In this document: in pieces, positions 16,357 to 22,896 of the stretch
Layout: each line of letters opens with the position of its first letter
Position numbering within the stretch: the stretch's first letter is position 1
Source: Dehalococcoidia bacterium
Lineage (GTDB): Bacteria > Chloroflexota > Dehalococcoidia > Dehalococcoidales > JAUWYK01
Assembly: GCA_030615865.1 (NCBI GenBank)
Contig: JAUWYK010000018.1
Coordinates: 1 to 26,092, forward strand
Direction of reading: 5' to 3'
Length of the DNA stretch: 26,092 nt
The notes under the pieces: model-generated
Seen by the model: the letters and a program-made list of their open reading frames with translations, nothing else
What the model was told of the DNA's origin: nothing
Database searches by the model: none
Program-made: the position numbers and the translations under genes

Positions 16357-16373
16357 AGCCAGAAGCTATGTCG
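16351..16373 (-). promoter_or_regulatory. Hairpin over the predicted start of the MoaD-like gene
   Basis: CGACATAGC (16351-16359) and GCTATGTCG (16365-16373) form a perfect 9-bp stem with a 5-nt loop in the - strand leader, containing the ATG at 16356. It could hide that start codon, or it may simply be leader structure if translation begins at GTG 16281. Confidence 0.5.
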
Positions 16374-16454
16374 CTTGTTCTCAGGCTAGCAGTGGCCGAT
16401 TGTCTCTTCTATGACCTTTACCTTACCACCCCCTAACGAAGCGTCTCCATCCTA

Positions 16455-16484
16455 ATTATGGCTGATTTGTGCGGAATTTGTCAA
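16455..16484 (-). promoter_or_regulatory. Promoter for the MoaD-like/MoeB-like pair (- strand)
   Basis: Reading the - strand, TTGACA (16484-16479) is followed after 18 nt by CATAAT (16460-16455, five of six). The -35 box lies only 11 bp from the -35 box of the divergent ModE-type gene, so the two promoters are back to back. The leader to 16356 would be about 90 nt. Confidence 0.6.
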
Positions 16485-16495
16485 CGCGCCTGTAT

Positions 16496-16523
16496 TTGAC
16501 AAAATGGTTATATTGTGTATAAT
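16496..16523 (+). promoter_or_regulatory. Consensus promoter for the ModE-type regulator
   Basis: TTGACA (16496-16501), a 16-nt spacer and TATAAT (16518-16523) match the sigma-70 consensus perfectly. The -10 lies inside the ModE-like box at 16507-16528, so a bound regulator would block this promoter, consistent with autorepression. Confidence 0.85.
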
Positions 16524-16528
16524 ATAGC
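16507..16528. promoter_or_regulatory. ModE-like operator, copy 1
   Basis: GTTATAT (16507-16513) and AATATAGC (16521-16528) form an interrupted inverted repeat of G-Y-TATAT half-sites separated by 7 bp. It resembles the CGTTATAT-type half-sites known for ModE. A second copy 450 bp downstream keeps all 15 half-site bases and three of the seven centre bases. Confidence 0.65.
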
Positions 16529-16558
16529 GCACATCATCCTGAATGGAACAGAAGACAA

Positions 16559-16942
16559 GTGGCCAAGACGATACCAAGGTTCAGACCTAAAAAGCCTTCC
16601 CGCTTCTCTCGCCACCCTGAGCCAGACTATGCGATAAGGGGCAGGATATGGATAGAGAAGGACGGCGAGTTATATATGGGATGGGGACGGGCACTGCTGC
16701 TGGAACACATTGATAGGCTTGGGTCGATAGCAGCTGCGGCTCGGGCTATGCGATTGGGTTACCGGAATGCCTGGCTGTGGGTAGAAGCAGTGAACCGTCT
16801 GGCACCAGCCCCCGTGGTGGAGAAAACGGCTGGTGGAGCCGGTGGGGGGCATGCCAGATTAACCGAGGAGGGGCGAAAGGTTGTCACTGAGTACAAAGAA
16901 TTGCGTGCCAGATTTCAGGAATTCTTGAAGCAAGTCGGATGA
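16559..16942 (+). CDS. ModE-type winged-helix regulator without molybdate-binding domain
   Basis: The 127-residue protein matches the N-terminal DNA-binding domain of ModE. The helix-turn-helix spans about 55-80 (GSIAAAARAMRLGY start, then the W-V-E-A-VN recognition end), followed by a glycine-rich wing (91-98) and LTEEGRKVV. E. coli ModE carries two C-terminal TOBE/Mop domains that bind molybdate; these are absent, so this protein must sense its signal in another way or act constitutively. The start is GTG (16559) behind a weak GGAA; the basic first 20 residues may be partly untranslated. Two ModE-like boxes flank the gene, at its promoter and before the importer genes. Confidence 0.87.
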   Translation: MAKTIPRFRPKKPSRFSRHPEPDYAIRGRIWIEKDGELYMGWGRALLLEHIDRLGSIAAAARAMRLGYRNAWLWVEAVNRLAPAPVVEKTAGGAGGGHARLTEEGRKVVTEYKELRARFQEFLKQVG

Positions 16943-16956
16943 TTTTTTTAACGACC

Positions 16957-16978
16957 GTTATATCGATTAAAATATAGC
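16957..16978. promoter_or_regulatory. ModE-like operator, copy 2, before the importer genes
   Basis: GTTATAT (16957-16963) and AATATAGC (16971-16978) repeat copy 1 with the same 7-bp spacing. It lies in the 55-bp gap between the regulator stop and the TTG start of the binding protein. A TAAAAT at 16968-16973 could be a -10 box hidden by the operator, but no good -35 box stands before it. Confidence 0.65.
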
Positions 16979-16997
16979 ACTTTGGTGAGATATACGA

Positions 16998-18017
16998 TTG
17001 AAGAAATTAATTAGTTTAATCTCAACGGGAATCCTAGCAGGATTGTTGATTTTCATTCCTCTTGGTGGGTGCGGCGAAAAGGAGGAAGCACCTATCGGTA
17101 TGGCGGTTGAATTTATGGATCATGCCGCCTGTGCCTACATAGCCAGGGATAAGGGGTGGTTTGAGGAGGAAGGTCTTAAGCTAACCACTTATGAGAGCTA
17201 TGTAACCGGTATGGCTCTGGCGGCAGCCTTAGCCCGAGGCGATATTGAGGTCGCCTATATCTGCCTGGTGCCAGCCATAAATGCATATGCCAATGCCGGG
17301 GTGCCAATAAAGGTTGTTGCCGGGACACATAAGTATGGTTATGGTCTGGTTGTTAACCCCGACAAGATAAAAACGGTTAAGGATTTAGAAAAGCCTGATA
17401 TTCGCATTGGATGCGTCAGAGAAGGCGGTGCTGTAGATGTCGTCCTTCACAAGACGATAGATAAGTATCAGCTTGATGAAAACAAAATATTAAACAATAT
17501 TCAGCGGATGAATCCGTCAAAACAGGTTCTGGCTATCAGGATGGGGCAACTGGATGCCGCCTTTCTCCCCGAGCAGTGGGCTACCATGGCTGAAGAGTTT
17601 GGATTTGAGATGTTGCTGATGAGTCAGGATGTCTGGAGCGAGATGCAGGGGAGTGTCCTGGTGGTTAAGGAAGACCTCATGACAGACCGTCCTGAGATAG
17701 TAAGGAGGCTGGTAAAGGTATCCCAAAAGGCAACGGATTGGGCAAACCACCACCCTGATGAGGCAGCTGAGGTTATGGCTCGGCAATTGCAAGCTACCGG
17801 GGGCAAGATTTTCCCAGCTGAGGCAGCAGAGGTTACCGCCAGGCTAGAAATAACCCCTGAGGTCTTGTTACGGTCTATGGCTAGGCTGGAATACACCACT
17901 GCTATTGAACCTAAAGTAGTTCAGGAAACGATAGATTATATAGCAGGGCTAGGCTATATCAAGCAAGGACTCAGGGCTGAAGACATCCTGGATTTGAGGT
18001 ATCTTAAAGGTGGATAA
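16998..18017 (+). CDS. ABC importer substrate-binding lipoprotein (NMT1/THI5/TauA-like)
   Basis: The 339-residue protein has a lipoprotein signal peptide with lipobox LGGC (22-25; Cys25 becomes the lipidated N-terminus). The mature part resembles the SsuA/TauA/NMT1 family of periplasmic binding proteins: an early lobe (GWFEEEGLKL, 51-60), VTGMALAAALARGDIEVAY and a central ING-type cleft region, followed by a helical C-terminal third. It is not of the ModA or WtpA/TupA type that normally binds molybdate or tungstate. It starts at TTG 16998 behind GGTGAGA (16984-16990). The gene follows ModE-like box 2 and overlaps the permease gene by 8 nt. Ligand unknown; a metal oxyanion or an organic metal complex is the context-based guess. 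Confidence 0.87.
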   Translation: MKKLISLISTGILAGLLIFIPLGGCGEKEEAPIGMAVEFMDHAACAYIARDKGWFEEEGLKLTTYESYVTGMALAAALARGDIEVAYICLVPAINAYANAGVPIKVVAGTHKYGYGLVVNPDKIKTVKDLEKPDIRIGCVREGGAVDVVLHKTIDKYQLDENKILNNIQRMNPSKQVLAIRMGQLDAAFLPEQWATMAEEFGFEMLLMSQDVWSEMQGSVLVVKEDLMTDRPEIVRRLVKVSQKATDWANHHPDEAAEVMARQLQATGGKIFPAEAAEVTARLEITPEVLLRSMARLEYTTAIEPKVVQETIDYIAGLGYIKQGLRAEDILDLRYLKGG

Positions 18018-18771
18018 GCTCAACAGGCTCAAACCGGGGTGGGGCTTATTGCCCATAGCTGTATTTCTGGCTATATGGGAAACAGTAGCCCGCCTGAACC
18101 TAGCCCCGGCTCAGTTCTTCTTTCCCCCCTTTTCTGCTGTGGTGCAAGAGTTCTATTATCTAATAGCCAGCGGGGTACTGGGGCATAATTTTCTGAGCAG
18201 TCTGGTGCGAGTCCTCATTGGCTTCTGTGCTGGTTCTATAGCCGGTTTAGCCGTAGGAATAGTAATGGGGTGGAGGGAGAACATAAATAAGGCACTACAC
18301 CCTATAATCAGCCTGCTCTACCCTATCCCTGCTCTCGGCTGGCTACCGCTGCTGATGCTCTGGATAGGAATAAATGAGCTGTTGCCGATTACCATAATAT
18401 TTATTTGCTCCTTCTTCCCTGTCCTGTATAACACTGTTACCGGCATCAGAAATGTAGATAAGGACTTTGTTCAGGTAGCCAGGACGCTAGGGGCGTCAGA
18501 TATAAAGATTCTGACCACAGTGGTTATGCCCCTAGCCCTACCCAATATTTTCACCGGACTGAGGTTGGAAGCGGGGATGGCATGGCGGGTGATAATAGCC
18601 GCTGAGATGGTAGCTATCCCCACCGGCATTGGAGCCCTGCTTATGAAAGCCGAAAGCCTAATCCGCATAGACATCATAATAGTTTGTCTGATAGTATTAT
18701 CGGTGATGTGCCTCTCCTTCGAAAAGTTCTTTGAATATATGGAAGCGAAACTGACCTCTAAATGGAGATGA
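18010..18771 (+). CDS. ABC importer permease (SsuC/TauC-type)
   Basis: A 253-residue membrane protein of the nitrate/sulfonate/taurine permease type, with about six hydrophobic segments (first at about 13-30, last at about 220-240). The cytoplasmic coupling loop ARTLGASDIKILTTVVMP (starting near 157) matches the EAA motif that docks on the ATPase. ModB and WtpB belong to another permease family (as in sulfate/iron importers), so the membrane part of this importer is not that of a classic molybdate system. Start is GTG 18010, inside the end of the binding-protein gene; the ATPase gene follows after 1 nt, so the three are translated together. Confidence 0.92.
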   Translation: MDKLNRLKPGWGLLPIAVFLAIWETVARLNLAPAQFFFPPFSAVVQEFYYLIASGVLGHNFLSSLVRVLIGFCAGSIAGLAVGIVMGWRENINKALHPIISLLYPIPALGWLPLLMLWIGINELLPITIIFICSFFPVLYNTVTGIRNVDKDFVQVARTLGASDIKILTTVVMPLALPNIFTGLRLEAGMAWRVIIAAEMVAIPTGIGALLMKAESLIRIDIIIVCLIVLSVMCLSFEKFFEYMEAKLTSKWR

Positions 18772-18772
18772 T

Positions 18773-19828
18773 ATGCCATCTATTGAGCTCAAGAACATAT
18801 GTAAATATATTTGCCGGGATGTGAGCCTGGAGATATTTGATAAGGAATTATTGGTATTACTAGGACCAAACGGTGCCGGGAAAACCACCCTGCTTAATAT
18901 TATCGCTGGGTTAACTGACTATAATGGCTCGGTATTCTTTGATAGTGTGCCGGTGGATAAGGTGCCCGCCAGTAAAAGAGAGGTAGGTTACCTATTTCAG
19001 GATTTGGTCTTATTCCCTCACCTTGATGTCGCTGCCAATATAGCCTATGGTTTAAGAGCCCAGAAACAACCTCAAAGCGAGGTGGAAGCCAGAGTGCAGG
19101 AGCTACTTCAACTAATGAAGATAAAGCACCTCTCATCCCGTTACCCCAAGCACCTGAGTGGCGGTGAGAAGCAGCGGGTGGCTCTGGCTAGAGCTCTTGC
19201 CCTGTCACCTAAGGTTCTGCTTCTGGATGAACCGCTAAGCAGCCTGGATGTGCAAACCTCTAAATATTTAAGAAGAGAGCTAGAGCTGCTTCAACAGGAG
19301 CTAGGGATTACTACCATATATGTAACCCATGACCTGGTAGAGGCTGAAGAAATGGCCGATAGAATAGCCATCATTCAGGACGGTCATATAGAACAGGTGG
19401 CTGCACCAGACGAGGTGTTTTTCTACCCCAAAAATGAAAGGGTTTCTGATTTTATCGGAGCACCAAACATCCTAGACTGTGACTATTGCCGCACCCTTGG
19501 TCATGGAGTTATGGAGGTCAGTTGTGGTGGGCTATCCATCGTCGTTCCCCATGATGGGAATTCAATTCAAAGAATTGCCCTGTTCCCCAGGGATATATAT
19601 ATTTCTGATACTAAACCACCCGGACCAGCAGTGAACCGATTTAAAGGAATTGTTACCAGCATCAAATCTGTCGATGACCTGGTCAGGCTGGAGGTTAAGG
19701 TGGGGGGGAAAATCCTGCTGGCTGAAATACCCCACCATATATTTGAAGATATGGATTTAGCCGAGGGTAAAGAGGTCTTCATAATATTAAAGCTGAGAAG
19801 AATAAGAGTTTATGAAAATAAAAGGTAG
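18773..19828 (+). CDS. ABC importer ATPase with C-terminal TOBE-like domain (ModC/WtpC-like)
   Basis: The 351-residue ATPase has Walker A GPNGAGKT (31-38), Q-loop LFQD (74-77), signature LSGGEKQ (128-134), Walker B LLLDEP (149-154) and the H-loop His186. Residues about 228-351 form an extension absent from SsuB/TauB: FIGAPNILDC, then ALFPRDIYIS (269-278) and a TOBE-like region (285-349, with GKEVFIILKLRRIRVY at the end). This matches the regulatory domain of ModC/WtpC, which binds molybdate or tungstate and inhibits transport. So the ATPase is of the molybdate type while its permease and binding protein are not. The DUF364 gene follows after 13 nt. Confidence 0.92.
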   Translation: MPSIELKNICKYICRDVSLEIFDKELLVLLGPNGAGKTTLLNIIAGLTDYNGSVFFDSVPVDKVPASKREVGYLFQDLVLFPHLDVAANIAYGLRAQKQPQSEVEARVQELLQLMKIKHLSSRYPKHLSGGEKQRVALARALALSPKVLLLDEPLSSLDVQTSKYLRRELELLQQELGITTIYVTHDLVEAEEMADRIAIIQDGHIEQVAAPDEVFFYPKNERVSDFIGAPNILDCDYCRTLGHGVMEVSCGGLSIVVPHDGNSIQRIALFPRDIYISDTKPPGPAVNRFKGIVTSIKSVDDLVRLEVKVGGKILLAEIPHHIFEDMDLAEGKEVFIILKLRRIRVYENKR

Positions 19829-19841
19829 TGGGTGAAACAAA

Positions 19842-20558
19842 TTGTATGACATTATCAAGCAGGAATTCGCTAAAATCATAAAGGAAAATGGGCTTGAATC
19901 AGGGGAAGTGGTGATTGGTGCTACCCCTCTTTCCCCCCGGGAAGCTATAGGCAACCCGGAGGATAGAGATTATCCATTGGTAATCGGTGTTGAGCGCTTG
20001 ATGCAGGCTGAGTTCAGAGATTGCCGAGGGCAGGCATTCACTGATATGTATGGCGACTTTAGCGGCAGGCTATCCGACATTATGGAGATGGATTTAACCA
20101 ATAACTTCAGGAGAGCCATATTCATCTCCAGCCTCAACGCAGTAATGAGGTATCTAGGATTGGTGGATAAGACGGTTCATTGTAAAGACAATGAACCACG
20201 GGAGTGCAGCTATGAGCTGGTAAAGCATATAGAGACAAACTATGGTCACCCCAAGCTGGCTATGGTCGGCTTCCAGCCCAGGATGGTTGAGGCACTGTCA
20301 CCCAAGCTTGAGCTAAGGGTAACTGATATGGACCAAGACAATATAGGCACTGAAAAATTTGGGGTGATAGTCCAGAGCCCGGAGAAGGCAGGGGAGCACC
20401 TGGACTGGTGCGACGTAGCTCTGGTAACTGGTACTACCATAGTAAATAATACTATTGACCAGTTTAAAATATCTAAGCCGGTAATCTTTTACGGCGTCAC
20501 TATATCTGGGGTAGCTAAATTGTTAGGCTTAAACCACTTCTGCTACTACGGGCATTAA
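19842..20558 (+). CDS. DUF364 (PF04016)-like protein, first copy
   Basis: The 238-residue protein fits the DUF4213-DUF364 architecture: an N-terminal enolase-N-like part (about 1-125) and a C-terminal Rossmann-like part (about 135-235). The conserved TGTTIVNNT turn lies near residue 195, with GFQPRMVEAL near 142. A structure of this family led to a proposed role in heavy-metal chelation, but no activity is proven. Start is TTG 19842 behind GGGTGA (19830-19835). It sits 13 nt behind a molybdate-type ATPase gene and 19 nt before a second DUF364 gene. The two copies differ strongly (GFQPRMVEA here, GHFPWITDL in the second), so they are probably a heterodimer or have separate ligands. Confidence 0.85.
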   Translation: MYDIIKQEFAKIIKENGLESGEVVIGATPLSPREAIGNPEDRDYPLVIGVERLMQAEFRDCRGQAFTDMYGDFSGRLSDIMEMDLTNNFRRAIFISSLNAVMRYLGLVDKTVHCKDNEPRECSYELVKHIETNYGHPKLAMVGFQPRMVEALSPKLELRVTDMDQDNIGTEKFGVIVQSPEKAGEHLDWCDVALVTGTTIVNNTIDQFKISKPVIFYGVTISGVAKLLGLNHFCYYGH

Positions 20559-20577
20559 GAGGGGTCAGGGGGTTAAA

Positions 20578-21300
20578 ATGAAGATTCTTGACGATATAAT
20601 CTCTAGCATTACCGAGGACAGCGTGGTGCGTGAAGTACATTCTTGTGTCTTGTGGACAGCAGTGGTAAGCAGGAATTGTGGATTGGCTTCTACCTTCCGA
20701 GAAGAGCATCCACATCATGGAAGAGTGAGAGATGCAGGAAATTTAAGGGGCAAGTCAGCGTTAGAGCTAGCCGGATACGCCAAATCGGACAATCTTCTGG
20801 AGGCGTCTATCGGAATGGCAACCATTAACTCGCTGATAGACATTGATGAAGATAAATGCGTCACGGAAAATGCTCTTGATGCCCTGGCAAGAAAGGGAAG
20901 GGACAAGAACATAGCCATAGTAGGTCATTTCCCATGGATAACGGATTTGCGAAAAGTAGCCAGGAAACTTTGGGTCATAGAGCAAAGACCCCGAGAGGAG
21001 GATTTGCCAGCAGAAGCCGCCGAAGACATACTCCCAAAGGCTGATGTGGTTGGTCTTACTGGAACTTCATTCATCAATCACACCATAGAAAAACTGCTGG
21101 ACTTGAGTAAGGGCAGCTTTATTGTTCTGGTGGGACCTACCAGCCCGCTGTCACCAGTTTTATTTGATTACGGTGTGGATATTATCGCCGGGACAAAAGT
21201 GGTTGACCCAGAGAAAGCAATTCGCTGCATCAGCGAAGGTGCCATGTTCAGGCAAGTGGAAGGGGTAGAGCTGGTAAATATGGCTAAGGAAAGGGTGTAA
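20578..21300 (+). CDS. DUF364 (PF04016) protein, second copy
   Basis: The 240-residue protein shows the family signatures more clearly than the first copy: SIGMATINSL (77-86), GHFPWITDL (115-123) and TGTSFINHT (near 160). A His-rich turn, EEHPHHGRVRD (42-52), could bind metal. The N-terminal domain is about 1-100 and the Rossmann-like domain about 108-240. The YqeB gene starts immediately after the stop (GTG 21301), so they are co-translated. Role unknown; chelation or transfer of molybdenum/tungsten, or synthesis of a metal-binding compound, is my inference from the neighbours. Confidence 0.9.
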   Translation: MKILDDIISSITEDSVVREVHSCVLWTAVVSRNCGLASTFREEHPHHGRVRDAGNLRGKSALELAGYAKSDNLLEASIGMATINSLIDIDEDKCVTENALDALARKGRDKNIAIVGHFPWITDLRKVARKLWVIEQRPREEDLPAEAAEDILPKADVVGLTGTSFINHTIEKLLDLSKGSFIVLVGPTSPLSPVLFDYGVDIIAGTKVVDPEKAIRCISEGAMFRQVEGVELVNMAKERV

Positions 21301-22107
21301 GTGAGTTTAGAATTAACCCGTTTGGTCGTTCTTATCAAAGGTGGAGGAGAGGTAGCCAGCGCAGTAGCTCATAAGTTAGCTCATGCCCGCTTTCGAGTTT
21401 GTATGACTGAGATACCTCACCCTATAGCAGTTAGTCGGGGGGTTGCCTTCTGCGAAGCAATATATGACGGTGAAAAGCAGGTGGAGGGGGTAGTGGCTAA
21501 GCTGGTTAGCTCTGCCCAAGACGTCTCCCTGACCTGGGCTGAAAGTAAGCTCCCTATTATAGTTGACCCACAGGCATCAATAAGGAATTCGCTGCACCCT
21601 GATGTTATAGTTGATGCCATAATGGCTAAGAAAAATCTGGGCACCAAAATTAGCCACGCCCCCTTAGTCATCGGGCTTGGTCCCGGCTTCCGCATCGGCA
21701 AAGATGCCCATATGATAATAGAAACTAACAACACTGAGAATTTAGGCAAGGTCATCCTTAGTGGGGAAGCCGAGCCAGATACAGGGATTCCGCTTAGTAT
21801 TAGTGGTCTTACTGAAGAAAGAGTGCTCCACTCTCCCGCAAAGGGGCTCCTTCACTCCGCTAAGGAAATAGGCGACCTTGTTGCTGCTGGTGATACGGTT
21901 GCCTGGGTGGGCAATCGTCCGGTTAAAGCCCAGATTGATGGTGTCCTTCGGGCTCTATTGAGGGATGGGCTACAGGTAGATAAACAGGCCAAACTCGGCG
22001 AGATGGACCCCTCCGGGGATAAGCAGGTTTGTTATACTATTAGACCCAGGATGAGAGCTATCGCTGGCGGTGTGCTGGAAGCAATACTGATGCGCTTTAA
22101 TGTTTAA
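21301..22107 (+). CDS. yqeB: YqeB/EF2563-type molybdenum hydroxylase accessory protein
   Basis: The 268-residue protein matches the YqeB family, which marks genomes with selenium-dependent molybdenum hydroxylases. Its N-terminus has a Rossmann-like GGGEVASAVAHKL (14-26), then TEIPHPIAVSRGVAFCEA (about 36-53) and IGLGPGF near 122. The family function is not known; it co-occurs with YgfJ/MocA-like and XdhC-like proteins and may take part in cofactor selenation or sulfuration. It starts with GTG directly after the DUF364 stop, and XdhC follows after 12 nt. With MocA and XdhC, the window holds most of the known accessory set, which suggests that at least one of the two hydroxylases could carry selenium (inference). 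Confidence 0.88.
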   Translation: MSLELTRLVVLIKGGGEVASAVAHKLAHARFRVCMTEIPHPIAVSRGVAFCEAIYDGEKQVEGVVAKLVSSAQDVSLTWAESKLPIIVDPQASIRNSLHPDVIVDAIMAKKNLGTKISHAPLVIGLGPGFRIGKDAHMIIETNNTENLGKVILSGEAEPDTGIPLSISGLTEERVLHSPAKGLLHSAKEIGDLVAAGDTVAWVGNRPVKAQIDGVLRALLRDGLQVDKQAKLGEMDPSGDKQVCYTIRPRMRAIAGGVLEAILMRFNV

Positions 22108-22119
22108 AGGGGAGTATAG

Positions 22120-22896
22120 ATGCTGGATATCTATCAGGAAATAGTCAAGCTTACCGCCGAGGGAGAAGAGGCAGCACTAGTCACTATAGTCTCAACCAGC
22201 GGCTCCACTCCCAGGGAAGAAGGCTCAAAAATGCTGGTTAGGGCTGACGGCAGTATTGTTGGCTCAATAGGTGGCGGCAGTTTAGAGGCTCGCGTCTGTG
22301 ACGAGGCGCTAGAGGTAATAAGAAAGGGCAAGCCAAAGCGACTCCATTTTCACTTGAAAGAAGGAGAGGAACCAGGAATGATTTGCGGTGGGGATTTAGA
22401 GGTCTTTATTGAACCCATTCTGTCATCGCCCACTTTGTATATCTTTGGTGGTGGTCATATCTCGCTGCCACTAGCTAAAATTGGTAAGTTGCTAGGCTTC
22501 AAAATAGCAGTAATTGACGACCGGGCTGAGTTTGCCAATCCCCAGAGGTTCCCCGAGGCGGAACTAACTCTGGCTGAAGACTTCAATAAAGCATTCCCTG
22601 AGCTAAAGATAGATAAATCAAGCTACATAGTGATTGTTACCCGAGGGCATCAGTATGACGAGTTAGTATTAGAATGGGCTTTAGGGACACAAGCTAAATA
22701 TATTGGTATGATAGGCAGTAGAACCAAAAATAGGGCTATATTCTCTCATTTGCTGGCTAAAGGAATTTCGCAGGAGCTGCTGAATAAAGTCCACGCCCCG
22801 ATTGGTCTGGAAATATCTGCCCAAACCCCGGAAGAGATAGCCGTCAGCATCCTGGCTGAGGTAATAAAGGTTAGAAGGTCTCCCGCTCCTACATGA
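22120..22896 (+). CDS. xdhC: XdhC-family molybdenum hydroxylase maturation factor
   Basis: XdhC-type proteins bind the molybdenum cofactor, present it for sulfuration (Mo=S) and deliver it to the hydroxylase. This 258-residue copy has STSGSTPREEG (25-35), SIGGGSLE (49-56) and CGGDLEVFIEPI (89-100) in the XdhC/CoxI domain, then FGGGHIS (109-115) opening the Rossmann domain, and IGSRTK and HAPIGLEI in the last third. Ribosome binding site GGGGAG precedes the ATG. It is the last gene of the ModE-importer-DUF364 unit. Its 3' end overlaps the converging SufB/D gene by 8 nt, leaving no room for a separate terminator. Confidence 0.95.
   Translation: MLDIYQEIVKLTAEGEEAALVTIVSTSGSTPREEGSKMLVRADGSIVGSIGGGSLEARVCDEALEVIRKGKPKRLHFHLKEGEEPGMICGGDLEVFIEPILSSPTLYIFGGGHISLPLAKIGKLLGFKIAVIDDRAEFANPQRFPEAELTLAEDFNKAFPELKIDKSSYIVIVTRGHQYDELVLEWALGTQAKYIGMIGSRTKNRAIFSHLLAKGISQELLNKVHAPIGLEISAQTPEEIAVSILAEVIKVRRSPAPT

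Noticed and set aside
16374..16454. A molybdenum-cofactor riboswitch in the leader of the MoaD-like gene
   Set aside because: The leader is long enough to hold structure, but I could not fit the known consensus; only the 9-bp hairpin at 16351-16373 is clear. A covariance-model search would decide.
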